A stretch of 49,777 nt of DNA from Mycoplasmataceae bacterium (GTDB lineage: Bacteria > Bacillota_I > Bacilli_A > Mycoplasmatales > Mycoplasmoidaceae). Both the position numbers and the translations under genes were made by a program. Shown piece after piece: positions 34,669-44,630 of this stretch. Location: NCBI GenBank assembly GCA_031282505.1, contig JAITDP010000004.1:1-49777 (forward strand). The letters are read 5' to 3'. How positions within the stretch are numbered: position 1 is the stretch's first letter; every line of letters begins with the position of its first letter. The notes beneath the pieces are model-generated. The model did not search any database, was not told where the DNA came from, and was given only the letters and a program-made list of their open reading frames with translations.

Positions 34669-36290
34669 TACTTCTTACTAGTTTTATATTCAACAAATTT
34701 TTTAATTTCAGCTCATGTACGTTGTTGATATGCATCTTTGCCTTTGATTTTATATTTAACTTTTCCATTTTTTCCTTCTTCAAGGTGTTGACCAGAAATT
34801 TTCTCGTATTTTTTAGCAAGTTCTTTTTGTTCAGCTGTTCAATGATCTTTGCTACTTGTAGTGTTTGTAGTAGCGTGGTGGTGAACCACAACAGGTTTTT
34901 TAGCTTTAGAACTTGTTTTTGCTTTTTTTAAAGAAGATGATTTAGCACTAGCTGGTTGAGAAACTTTGTCGATTTTTGCAATATCAACAACTGCTGACTC
35001 ATATTTTTTATCAAATATAGAAGCACGTTCTTTTGAATCATCTCAATTTTTATATATATTCTTATCTTCGCTATCAATGAATGTTCTAACTTCATATTTT
35101 AATCAAGCAAGGAAATATGTAACATTAGTTAAATCATCAGTAGTTGTGTAATTACATGAAGCTAAGTATATAGCTTTTTTTTCTAAAGCTGTTAAAGAAA
35201 TACTTAAGTATGGTAAATAACGAGCTGGTGTAGTAAAAAACGCCTCGTAAACAATATTATCATCCAAATTAAACATTTCGTTTGTGACCTCATGCATACT
35301 TGCAAATTGAAAGTACTCAGTAGTGCTATAAAACTTATGATACTTTAAAAAATTTTTAGAAACTAAATTTGCCTTATCAATTTGTGTATTGATATCAGTA
35401 ATTTTTCTAAGTGTTTCAACAAATGGTTCGTTGTCTGAAATTTGTATAACAAAAGGTAAGATTGTGTATGAGTTATTGTATGATACATAATCACCGCCAT
35501 TTGCACATTCACGTACATCAAATTGTCTTCCAACGTTGATAGGAACGTTTCGTTGTTTTAGTGTTTCTGCAATTGTTCTATGGTATGCGGCAAGCATTAT
35601 ATTTTCAACTGTTGTTTTATATTTTGAAGCTATTTCATAAAGTTTTTTAACCTCTGAACCATAAAAATCTTCTGTAACAATTCATGGAACAGATACATCA
35701 GGTTTTTGTTCAAAATTAATTTTAATTTTATTAAAGCCTGCATTACTTAGTTTTTTAAGTCCTAAACTAGCAAATGTTTTTTTTGAAAAACTTATATGTT
35801 TTAACAATTCGTTTGCAGAACGTCCATGTGGCTTATTAAGTTTAGAATGGAATAGTTTATTATCTAAATTATTGTATATTTCACAAAAACGTGCCACTAT
35901 AGCTTTTAAAGCAAATACATCAATAAGCATACCATTTGCTCTAAACCCAATGTTGTTACTACAAACCATTACAGTAATTTGTGGATGGTTATGTGGATCT
36001 GGATAGTTTAAAAAATCTTGATAAAAAGGATCAAATGTACTTCATGCATTAAAAAGTCCAGAAAAATCATTGGTTCTAGCATTTCAAAAAAACTTTCCAT
36101 CGTTATCTTGAAAAGTTGAATTAAGAATTGGAATACTTTTAACTAAAGAAATTATTGCTTGCTCAACTTTTTTATGTTCTAGAGGTGTTTTATAAGATAA
36201 AAGACATCTTACAACCCTGTCGTGTTCTTCAGACTCAAAATATTTATTTTGTATTCTGTCAAGAGTCTCAGCTTTTCAATTACTAGCCAT
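34668..36290 (-). CDS. Condensation-domain-like (CAT-fold acyltransferase superfamily) protein with Lys-rich tail
   Basis: 540 aa with TGA Trp. Start MASNWKAETLDRIQNKYFES. Residues 1-70 (RVVRCLLSYK..VEQAIISLVKSIPILNSTF) look like the opening strand-helix of condensation/alcohol-acetyltransferase proteins. The site normally HHxxxDG reads GFRANGMLIDVFALKAIVAR here, with the catalytic His replaced. A second half-domain contains NVGRQFDVREC and a C-terminal beta segment. Residues from about 435 form a tail rich in Lys/Ala/Ser (AKSSSLKKAKTSSKAKK, VVVHHH), then SKDHWTAEQKELAKKYEKIS. It is unlike a usual acyltransferase; the enzyme may be inactive or binding only. Operon: small basic ORF, this gene, tatD. 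Confidence 0.5.
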
Positions 36291-36291
36291 T

Positions 36292-36390
36292 TTATTTATT
36301 CTTCTTTTGTAACTTTTTTAAGCGATTAACATCACGTTTGGCTAGTTTTCGGTCTCTAATAGTTTGAGTTTTTTTTGTAAGACTTCCCAT
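36292..36390 (-). CDS. Small basic protein of 32 aa
   Basis: MGSLTKKTQTIRDRKLAKRD then a Lys-rich end. No signal or membrane segment. It ends 1 nt before the condensation-like gene's ATG, and has a TATAAT 10 nt upstream of its own start. Composition and size are like a ribosome-associated or RNA-binding peptide, but no family is recognised. It could also simply be a leader ORF for the downstream gene. Confidence 0.45.
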   Translation of the reverse strand: MGSLTKKTQTIRDRKLAKRDVNRLKKLQKKNK

Positions 36391-36439
36391 GATTGTAGTT
36401 ATTATATTTATATTTTCATAAATATATAATATTTAAACT

Positions 36440-37831
36440 ATGATTAATGATAAAAATACTTCCAACACAGAGTTTATCGAAAGTGTTGAAGATAAATTAA
36501 TTTCTATATTCCTTAATAATAACAATTCCGCCGAAAAAGGCGTTGCTTACTTAGAACCAAAAGATTTCTTTAAGCAAGAAAACTCTGCAATCTTTTCTGT
36601 CATAAAAGACTTGATTGGTAAAACCAAAACTATTGATGATCTAACAGTGTTAAGTTATTTTGATGCAAATAAGAATTTTCAATTCTTGGATTATAAAACC
36701 TATATCAATAAACTAATTTCATTAGCACCATCTACTATGGCACTTGAAGAATATATTGACATAGTTAAAAAAGCCTCTATCAAACGTGGACTTGATAAAG
36801 TGTGTGGTGAAATAATTAAGTCTAATTTTAATTTTGTAAATTTTGATAAAGAAATTGAAAAAGATGTTAAAGAATTTAATGAAATAGTGTGAAGTAAAAA
36901 AACTAATGATATGCAAGACATTCGTTCGATTCTTAACATTGCTTTAAAACTTACTGAGAAACATAATGATCTTGTCGAAACTGGTTTTGAAACAATTGAC
37001 AAAATCCTTAACGGTGGATTTGAAAAAGGAGAAGTAACATTGTTAGCAGCTGCCCCTTCAGTTGGAAAATCAACTTTTGCAATAAATGTATTTTCAAACG
37101 AATGTGAAAAACTTGCATATACTCCATGAAACAACAAAGAAAAACCGCCAATGGTTTTATATATTAGTCTTGAAATGAGTGAAAATCAAATTATTGAACG
37201 TTTGATTTCTATGAAAGCACTAAGATCATTCAAATTCAATGATTACAACAATAAACGATACTCACAAAGTGATATGGAATTATTCAACTATGCAATTGCT
37301 GAAATTGAAAAATATCCATGTATGATTAATGCAAACTTCGTTGCAAGTATTAATGATGTTCGTAATCAAATTGCTCAACTAAGTAATAGTTATAGTGTTC
37401 AGTTCCTTGTAATTGATCACTTGCATATTATGTCATATGATCAGAATCATGAAAATCAAGAAATTGCCAATATTACAAAAAATCTAAAAGCTATTGCTAA
37501 GCAATATAATTTATCAGTTTTATTGTTATCCCAAGTAAATAAAAACGCTTCAACATTTGGTTTTAATTCAAAAGAATCTATAAAAAAAACTGATGTAGAA
37601 AAAGATGAAAATGAACATCAAATACATATGAATGATATACGTGGTAGTGGTGCTCCAGTGCAAGATGCCGCTATTGTTATGCTGATGTGACAAAAATCAA
37701 AACCAGAAGGTGGCGATGCAACGGTGACAATTAATATTGCAAAAAACCGTAGTGGTGCAAATGGAATGGTTGATTTAAAATTATGAGGTTCTAAATATAA
37801 ATTCGTAGAATTTTCAAAGCGAGAAAATTAA
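36440..37831 (+). CDS. dnaB: Replicative DNA helicase DnaB
   Basis: 463 aa with TGA Trp. Hexameric 5'-3' helicase at the fork. N-terminal domain (residues 1-150, EFIESVEDKLISIFLNN.. LAPSTMALEEYIDIVKKAS), linker, and RecA-like motor: ETGFETIDKILNGGFEKGEVTLLAAAPSVGKSTFA (Walker A APSVGKS), LYISLEMSENQIIERLIS, LVIDHLHIM, NKNASTFG.. and DIRGSGAPVQDAAIVMLM. The walker region precedes the C-terminal KNRSGANGMVDL. TATAAT is 9 nt upstream; pflB begins 1 nt after the stop. Confidence 0.95.
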
Positions 37832-37832
37832 T

Positions 37833-40085
37833 ATGAAATTTGAAGCGTGAAATAATTTTAACACAGGAAAATGAGACTCATCTATAGATGTTGAAAATTT
37901 TATTCAATTAAATTACACACCATACACTGGTTCTAAAGAATTTTTATCTTCAAGTACACAAAGAACAAAAAAAATAATTGACATTTTAAATAATCTTTTT
38001 AAAAAAGAACGTGAGAATAATGGAATTATAGGAATGGATACTCGTATCAGTACAATAACTGCCTTTGGACCGGGTTATATTGACAAAGAATTAGAATTAA
38101 TTGTTGGTTTGCAAACAGAGCAACCATTAGTGCGGGCATATATGCCTTTCGGTGGAATCAGAACCGCAATCGCTGCTGCACAATCTTACAATATAAACAC
38201 TGATGAACAAAATGATAAGATCTTTTTACAATACCGTAAAACACACAATCAAGGTGTATTTGATGCATATACTAGCGAAATGCGTAAAGCACGACATACA
38301 CACATTATTACAGGTCTGCCTGATGCTTATGCAAGAGGTCGCATTATTGGTGATTACAGACGTATAGCACTTTATGGAATTGATTATTTGATTGAACAAA
38401 AAAAGAAAGACTTAAAATCTTTAGAAATAGATATGAACAACGAAACAATTCAATTACGTGAAGAAGTTTCAGAGCAAATAAGAGCACTATCATCTATAAA
38501 AGTTATGGCAGCGTCTTATGGTTATGACATATCATTACCTGCTAAAAGCTCTCAAGAAGCAATCCAATGAACATACTTTGGTTATTTAGCTGCAATCAAA
38601 GAACAAAATGGAGCAGCTATGAGTATTGGAAGAGTTTCAACTTTTTTTGACATCTACATTGAAAATGACTTGAAAAATAATATTATTACAGAAGAGTTTG
38701 CACAAGAATTAATTGATCAATTTGTAATTAAGCTTCGTATGGTTAAATTTATGCGAGCACCTGCGTATAATGAGCTTTTTAGTGGCGATCCTGTTTGAGC
38801 TACTGAAAGTGTAGGTGGAATGAGCGATGACAAAAGGACACTCGTGACAAAATCATCATTTCGTATCATTCACACACTTCACAACCTTGGACCAAGTCCC
38901 GAACCTAATTTAACTATCTTGTGATCAAAAAATCTTCCACAAACTTTTAAAGATTTCGTGTGTGAGTATTCTATTAAATATTCATCTTTACAATATGAGA
39001 ATGATGATTTAATGCGCCCATTACGTAGTGATGACTATGGGATTGCTTGTTGTGTTAGTCCAATGAAATTGGGTAAAGAAATGCAATTCTTTGGAGCACG
39101 AGCTAATCTAGCAAAGACCCTAATTTACGCAATAAATGGTGGATATGATGAAATACACCCAGAATACCAATTAGGCCCTAAATTAAGCCAATTAGATATC
39201 AATAAACCCCTAAACTACGATGAAGTGTTTGAAAGATTTAAACAATACATCGATTGATTGTGCAAATTATACATCAATACCTTAAACGTTATTCATTACA
39301 TGCATGATAAGTACTATTACGAGAGTGCTGAGATGGCATTATGTGATACAAAGATTCATCGTTTCTTTGCAACAGGCATTGCAGGATTAAGTGTTGTTAT
39401 TGACTCTCTAAGTGCAATTAAATTTGCACAAGTGACTCCTATATGAAAAAAAATTGAAGGCAATGAAGATAGATATATAGCTGTTGATTTTAAAATTGAA
39501 GGACAATTTCCAAAATTTGGAAACGATGATGACAATGTAGATAAAATAGGTTTAGAAGTTTTGAAAATCTTCAAAGCAGCTTTGCTTAAAAATTCTTCAT
39601 ATAGAAATAGCGAAATCACTACTTCAGTTTTAACAATAACATCAAATGTTGTATATGGTAAAAGTACCGGTGCCACACCTGATGGGCGTAAATCAGGCGT
39701 TGCATTTGCACCAGGAGCCAACCCAATGCATAATCGTGATTGTTGTGGGGCAATATGTTCATTAAACTCTGTTGCTAAACTTCCATTTGAATTAGCAAGT
39801 GATGGAATCAGCAACACTTTCACTATAGTACCTAATAATTTAGGAAATAATGAAAATGATAAAATAAACAATTTGGTTAATTTACTTGATGGATATTTTG
39901 AAAAGGGTTCACAACATATAAATGTTAATGTATTAGATCGTGAATTATTAAAAGATGCCCAACAACATCCAGAAAAATATCCACAATTAACTATTCGTGT
40001 TTCTGGTTATGCAGTTAATTTTATTAAACTTTCAAAAGAACAACAAGATGAAGTTATTTCAAGAACTTTCCACGAGAGATTATAA
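37833..40085 (+). CDS. pflB: Pyruvate formate-lyase
   Basis: 750 aa with several TGA Trp. Glycyl-radical enzyme converting pyruvate plus CoA to acetyl-CoA and formate, strictly anaerobic. Seen: [35 protein letters not shown], the two adjacent catalytic cysteines IACCVSPM (Cys406-Cys407) and the glycyl radical loop RVSGYAVNF (Gly725). Length and all key residues are normal. It needs an activase (PflA); none is identified in this window. It sits directly after dnaB, suggesting shared transcription, and its end overlaps hemW by 6 nt. Confidence 0.96.
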
Positions 40086-41117
40086 ACAATCAACTAAGCA
40101 TTCATTTAATGTATTAACATTATTGGCAACTAAATGATTGTTTTTAATATGATAGTGTTTTAATTTATTTTTGTAATAATTAAATGCATTTAATACATTC
40201 TTATCTTTTAAATCAATTCCATTTACAAGTCGTAAGCCCATCATTAAAATTTGAAAATAATAGTCTCTTGTACTTAACTTTTTTGATGATTTTTTCTTTC
40301 AATTATTTAGATCACCAACATTTTCATACATAGTATGGTTTTCAAAACCGCAAGCACTCAAACCAATTCCGCATCATTCTTTTGTTAATCAATAAGCTTT
40401 GTTATGAACCGATTCGTATTTTTTATTTTTACATCAATTAGAAACTTCATATCTTGTATATTTACTTTTTTTCTCAATATATTGTAAATCTTTTTCTTGT
40501 TTTTCAATATTTATAGAATAACCTTGTTTTGTTATTAAACTGTTTGGTTTTGTTTCTAATGAATAAAAAGAATAGTGAGGAATTGAATATTTTGATATAA
40601 ATGCTAAAGCATCATCTAATTCTTTTTTTGTTGTTTCATTAAAACCATAAATAAAATCACATGAAATATTTTTTATTTTATTTTTCTGTAATAGTTTCAC
40701 AGCATTTACAACATCTTCATATGTGTGCTTTCGATTAATTCTTTTTAATAATGCATTATTAGTAGATTGAACACCTAATGAAACACGATTAATCTTGTAT
40801 TTCTTAAATACTTTAATCTGCTTGTCATTTACAAACTCAGGATTACATTCAATAGTGAACTCAGTATTTTTTTTACAAAATTTTTTACATTCACATAAAA
40901 GTGTATGTAATAAATCTTGCGACAAACTATTGGGTGTACCACCACCTATATATATAGAATCAAGTTTATTGTGCACATCAAACTTTGATTTAATTTGCAT
41001 AACAACTTTTTCTATATATTTCTTTTTGGTTTGTACATTACTAACAAAACGACAAAAATCACAATAAGAACAAATAGATTCACAAAACGGAATGTGTATG
41101 TATAAATGTTTAACCAT
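40080..41117 (-). CDS. hemW: Radical SAM protein, HemW family
   Basis: 345 aa with TGA Trp. Radical-SAM cluster CX3CX2C plus fourth Cys: [43 protein letters not shown] and the HemN-type C-terminal segment ([19 protein letters not shown]) are typical. HemW was once annotated as oxygen-independent coproporphyrinogen oxidase and is now seen as a heme chaperone; in a heme-free mollicute its job is unclear. It is convergent with pflB. It is not PflA-like, so it is not the expected activase. Confidence 0.9.
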
Positions 41118-41120
41118 GAA

Positions 41121-41477
41121 TTAAACTAATTCAAGAATAGCTTCTTCTGTTCTATCACCAACACGAGTTCCTAATTTAATTACACGAGTGTAACCACCAT
41201 TTCTTGAAGCGTATTTTTTTCCTAAATCATATGCTTTAGAAATAAGTTTATCAACATCGTCAAATTTAGTGTTTAAAAACAAAGATGCTAATTTTTTTGT
41301 TGTAGATAAATCTTTAGATTTAGCAGAAGTGATCAAACGTTCAACGTGACGTTGAGTTTCTTTTGCTTTTGTAATTGTAGTTTGAATTTTTCCAAAAGAG
41401 ACAAAGTCACTAACTTGTTGGCGTATAACCATTTTTCTTCAGCTAGATGTCTTGCCTTTTTTGTTTATGTATGACAT
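41121..41477 (-). CDS. rplQ: 50S ribosomal protein L17
   Basis: 118 aa. MSYINKKGKTSSWRKMVIRQ, KETQRHVERLITSAK and GGYTRVIKLGTRVGDRTEEA are L17 signatures. It lines the peptide exit tunnel opening. Purine stretch gagg before the ATG suggests a real Shine-Dalgarno site. It is last of the rpmJ-rpsM-rpsK-rpoA-rplQ series. Confidence 0.96.
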
Positions 41478-41480
41478 ATA

Positions 41481-42473
41481 TTATTCCTCGCTATTAGCTT
41501 TCTTGAAAGATAAACCAAATTTACCTAATGCAGTTTTAATTTCTCTAATTGATTTACTTCCTAAATTGTCGATGCTCTTTAAATCACCAAGAGTCATAGA
41601 AACTAATTGACTAACATTTCTAATACCTTCACGTTTTAATGAGTTAGAAGCACGAACTGATAATTCCAAATCTTCCAAAGGAATTGAAACGTTTTTAGCA
41701 ACAGAAGCAGTTTTTTCAGAATAGTTGTCATTTGCAAATACAGGTTCTTTTGTATTTGATAATTCAGTTAAGAATAACAAGTGACCAATTAAAATTTTTG
41801 CACTCAAGTTCAATGCATCCGTAGGAGATATAGAACCATTAGTAGTAACAGAAATGTTTAATTGTTCATGAGACTCAGATTGAGAAACTTTAATTTCTTC
41901 AACATTGTAAGCAACATTTAATACTGGAGAAAAATTTGAATCAGTTGGAATAATTCCTAAAGAATTAACAATCAATCTATTTTCAGCAAAAGTTTTAAAA
42001 CCTTTTCCTCGTGTTGCATAAATTTCAAGTTCAAATACAGTTTTGTCATTTTCAGAATTAGCAATAATTAAATCAGTATTTACAATACTAAATCCATGAG
42101 GTAATTCGATGTTTTTAGCAGTAATAGGACCTTGACCAGAAAAATGTAATTTTAATGTAGGTCAAGTTTCAATTTTTCATCCTTCAATTTCTTCATCAGA
42201 AAAAGATTCATCAATTTTAATAACTAATTTTTTCAAATTAAGAATGATTTGCGTAGTATCTTCGATAATTCCAGGAACAGCACTAAACTCATGTTTAATT
42301 TTCCCAATTTTAATTGCAAACATACTAGCACCGGTTACGTTAGAAAGTAAAGTACGTCGTAATGCGTTTCCTAATGTAATTCCAAAACCTTTGGAAAATG
42401 GCAAAATAGTAAAATTTGCTGAGTTTGAATTGATTGAGTTAGTTTTTATTTTTAGAGAGTTAAAGTTAGACAT
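41481..42473 (-). CDS. rpoA: RNA polymerase alpha subunit
   Basis: 330 aa with TGA Trp. N-terminal assembly domain (FTILPFSKGFGITLGNALRRTLLSN, ..AVPGIIEDTTQIILNLKKL..) and C-terminal domain (IPLEDLELSVRASNSLKREGI, SIREIKTALGKFGLSF) are complete. TATAAT (42480-42485 on this strand) ends exactly 6 nt before the ATG, an internal leaderless promoter in addition to read-through from rpsK. Confidence 0.97.
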
Positions 42474-42494
42474 GTTATTATTATATGGTATTTG

Positions 42495-42908
42495 TTATCG
42501 GGGTTTTTTAGGTGGCTTGCAGCCATTATGAGGAATAGGAGTAGCTTCAACAAGTTCTGTAATCGCTAAACCAGCGGCATCAACACTTCTTATTGCAGTA
42601 TCCTTTCCTTGACCAATGCCATTAACTTTAACAATTACTGTAGTAATACCAAAGTTTTTAGCAGCAGTTGCAACGATTGTAGCAGCTTGTCCAGCAGAAT
42701 AAGGAGTTGATTTTTTAGTTCCTTTATATCCAACCGTTCCAGAACTTGCTCAAGTTAAAATATTTCCAGCAAGATCAGAAAGAGCAACAATTGTATTGTT
42801 AGCAGTAGAGTGAATGTGAACAATACCTTCATTTGAAACAGTATGTTTCTTTTTCTTTTTTGCTACTGGTTTTTTTACCATTGGTTTTTTTGCTTTTTTC
42901 TCTGCCAT
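42495..42908 (-). CDS. rpsK: 30S ribosomal protein S11
   Basis: 137 aa. Lys-rich N-terminal extension (KKPMVKKPVAKKKKKHTV), then [29 protein letters not shown].. and C-terminal TPIPHNGCKPPKKPR, the S11 ending. The upstream sequence agaaaggagcgtaatt carries a clear Shine-Dalgarno site 8 nt from the ATG, one of the few in the window. Spacing to rpsM is 14 nt. Confidence 0.97.
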
Positions 42909-42922
42909 AATTACGCTCCTTT

Positions 42923-43297
42923 CTATTTAGTCTCTACTTTCTTGTTTGCAATAGTTTTTCTTGGACCTTTACGAGTTCTAGCATTAGTACGAGTTCTTTG
43001 TCCACGAACAGGTAAATTTTTACGGTGACGAATACCACGGTAACATCCGATTTCCATTAAGAATTTAATGTTTTGATTAACTTCACGTTTTAAATCACCT
43101 TCGATTTTATATTTAATCGCAACTTCACGAAGCGCAGCTAATTCTTTTTCACTTAATTCACTAACTCTTTTTTCTTGATCAACACCAGCTTTTTCACAAA
43201 TTGTTTTTCCTAAAGAAATCCCTATTCCATAGATAGAATCAAGAGAATAAGGAACTTTCTTGTTGTTTGGTATATCTACTCCTAAAAATCGTGCCAT
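42923..43297 (-). CDS. rpsM: 30S ribosomal protein S13
   Basis: 124 aa. [36 protein letters not shown].. and [36 protein letters not shown] are S13 signatures. It contacts the P-site tRNA and the subunit bridge. An aagg stretch stands about 9 nt upstream, between rpmJ and rpsM. Confidence 0.97.
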   Translation of the reverse strand: MARFLGVDIPNNKKVPYSLDSIYGIGISLGKTICEKAGVDQEKRVSELSEKELAALREVAIKYKIEGDLKREVNQNIKFLMEIGCYRGIRHRKNLPVRGQRTRTNARTRKGPRKTIANKKVETK

Positions 43298-43300
43298 ATA

Positions 43301-43414
43301 TTAACCTTGTCTTTGTTTGTGTTTAGGATTCTTGCAAATAACCATAACATTACCATGTCTTTTAATAATTTTACAATTATTACAAATTGGTTTAACAGAA
43401 GCTCTAACTTTCAT
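43301..43414 (-). CDS. rpmJ: 50S ribosomal protein L36
   Basis: 37 aa, [20 protein letters not shown].. ending KHKQRQG, with the zinc-binding CXXC..C..H residues of the typical form. It is too short for many ORF filters but complete. infA, usually next to it, is not here. It starts 3 nt before rpsM. Confidence 0.93.
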   Translation of the reverse strand: MKVRASVKPICNNCKIIKRHGNVMVICKNPKHKQRQG

Positions 43415-43435
43415 TACTTTATATTATATATAAAA

Positions 43436-43735
43436 TTATTTAATAATTTGTTTAACAATTAATTTTGTAAGTTGTTGACGGTGTCCCATACGTTTAGTGT
43501 GGTGTTTTTGAGAAATGTGTTTAATTATATTAATTTTTTCTGCTTTAACTTGTTTTTCAACTTCACAAACAACTTGAGCACCCTTAACATAAGGTGTACC
43601 AATTTCATTGTCAACCAACAAAACATCACTAATAGTGATTTTATCACCAGCAGCGTTTTCTAGTTTTTCTACATAGATAACACTGTTCTCTTCAACTTTA
43701 TATTGTTTATTTCCTATAGAAATTATTGCAAACAT
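43436..43735 (-). CDS. rplU: 50S ribosomal protein L21
   Basis: 99 aa. MFAIISIGNKQYKVEENSVIYVEKL and the C-terminal KRMGHRQQLTKLIVKQI match L21. It binds 23S rRNA domain II. The usual partner rpmA (L27) does not follow; rpmJ-rpsM does, so the L21-L27 pair is split. TATAAT is 6 nt before the ATG; the gene shares a short divergent promoter region with greA. Confidence 0.93.
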   Translation of the reverse strand: MFAIISIGNKQYKVEENSVIYVEKLENAAGDKITISDVLLVDNEIGTPYVKGAQVVCEVEKQVKAEKINIIKHISQKHHTKRMGHRQQLTKLIVKQIIK

Positions 43736-43741
43736 AGATAT

Positions 43742-43753
43742 ATTATATATAAT
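43742..43753. promoter_or_regulatory. Divergent -10 boxes for rplU and greA
   Basis: Minus-strand TATAAT (43742-43747) ends 6 nt before the rplU ATG; plus-strand TATAAT (43748-43753) is 12 nt before the greA ATG. The two boxes abut in one palindromic AT block. Confidence 0.7.
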
Positions 43754-43765
43754 AAAAATGTAATA

Positions 43766-44230
43766 ATGTCAGACATATATTTATCAAAAGAAAAAATCGA
43801 AGAATTAAAAAAAGAAGTAAAGAAGTTGATCGAAGTTGATCGACCAAAAATTATTGAATCCATTAAAGTTGCACGTGCACAAGGTGATTTAAGTGAAAAC
43901 GCTGATTATGATGCTGCTAAAGATCAACAAGGTGAAATCGAAGCTAGAATAGCTGAGATTGAAACTATTCTTGGCAATTATCAAGTTATTAATGATCAAA
44001 AAAAATCTGATGTAATTACTATTGGTAAAACAGTAACTTTTTACGATGAATCAGATAAAGAAAATTACACTTATGAAATAGTTGGTGAAATCGAAGCTAA
44101 CCCATCTGAAAATAAAATTTCTAATATTTCACCACTTGCTCGTGCTATTATTGGTAAAAAAGTTGGTGATCGTGTTAGTGTAACTAACATTGAAAAACCT
44201 TACTTCATTGAGATTAAGAGTGTTTCTTAA
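43766..44230 (+). CDS. greA: Transcription elongation factor GreA
   Basis: 154 aa. N-terminal coiled coil (SKEKIEELKKEVKKLIEVDR..ARAQGDLSENADYDAAKDQQGEIEARIAEIE), with acidic tip residues at GDLSENADYDAAKD, and C-terminal FKBP-like domain ending SPLARAIIGKKVGD. It stimulates transcript cleavage in backtracked RNA polymerase. The start at 43766 (MSDIYLSKEK) is chosen over upstream in-frame codons because it gives the normal length and follows the promoter. Confidence 0.95.
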   Translation: MSDIYLSKEKIEELKKEVKKLIEVDRPKIIESIKVARAQGDLSENADYDAAKDQQGEIEARIAEIETILGNYQVINDQKKSDVITIGKTVTFYDESDKENYTYEIVGEIEANPSENKISNISPLARAIIGKKVGDRVSVTNIEKPYFIEIKSVS

Positions 44231-44241
44231 TCAGATGATTT

Positions 44242-44326
44242 GGATAGGTAGCGAAGTGGCTAAACGCACTTGACTGTAAATCAAGCACCTCCGGTTTCGG
44301 CGGTTCGAATCCGTCCCTGTCCACCA
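44242..44326 (+). tRNA. tRNA-Tyr (GTA)
   Basis: 85 nt class II tRNA with long variable arm. Acceptor GGATAGG/CCTGTCC, anticodon loop giving GTA, T loop ttcgaatc, encoded CCA. First in a cluster of four tRNA genes after greA. Confidence 0.95.
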
Positions 44327-44329
44327 TTT

Positions 44330-44404
44330 TGGGAATTCGCCAAGCGGTAAGGCATCAGATTTTGATTCTGACACGCCCTGGTTCGAATCCAGGATTCCCA
44401 GCCA
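44330..44404 (+). tRNA. tRNA-Gln (TTG)
   Basis: 75 nt. Acceptor TGGGAAT/ATTCCCA, anticodon stem TCAGA/TCTGA, loop TTTTGAT giving TTG, encoded CCA. 3 nt after tRNA-Tyr. Confidence 0.95.
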
Positions 44405-44407
44405 AAC

Positions 44408-44482
44408 GTCCCACTAGCTCAGTGGTAGAGCATTTCACTTTTAATGAAGGGGTCCCGAGTTCGAGTCTCGGGTGGGGCACCA
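44408..44482 (+). tRNA. tRNA-Lys (TTT)
   Basis: 75 nt. Acceptor GTCCCAC/GTGGGGC, anticodon loop CTTTTAA giving TTT, encoded CCA. With the CTT isoacceptor at 27.3 kb, both lysine tRNAs are present in the window. Confidence 0.95.
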
Positions 44483-44483
44483 T

Positions 44484-44569
44484 GCTGAAGTGGCGGAATG
44501 GTAGACGCACAGGACTTAAAATCCTGTGGTAGTAATACCGTGAGGGTTCAAGTCCCTCTTTCAGCACCA
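44484..44569 (+). tRNA. tRNA-Leu (TAA)
   Basis: 86 nt class II tRNA. Anticodon stem CAGGA/TCCTG with loop CTTAAAA giving TAA; long variable arm; encoded CCA. Last of the tRNA cluster. Confidence 0.95.
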
Positions 44570-44574
44570 TAATT

Positions 44575-44603
44575 AAAAAGGACCTTTGTGGGTCCTTTTT
44601 TAT
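44575..44603. terminator. Bidirectional terminator between tRNA cluster and tuf
   Basis: AAAAAGGACC (44575-44584), loop TTTGTG, GGTCCTTTTT (44591-44600), perfect 10-bp stem with T run on the plus strand and, by symmetry, on the minus strand. It can end both the tRNA operon and tuf. Confidence 0.9.
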
Positions 44604-44630
44604 TTGCTATTTAATTATCTTTTAATAAAA

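Noticed and set aside
40938-40970. Short TATATATA run in hemW
   Set aside because: It is only about four units inside a well-conserved coding region (GGGTP motif) and the gene is open; no sign of a switch.
43703-43765. In-frame upstream extension of greA
   Set aside because: It would run through the promoter region and into rplU; the start at 43766 gives the normal N-terminus.
44329-44570. ORFs of about 70 codons across the tRNA cluster
   Set aside because: They read through tRNA genes and have no protein-like features.
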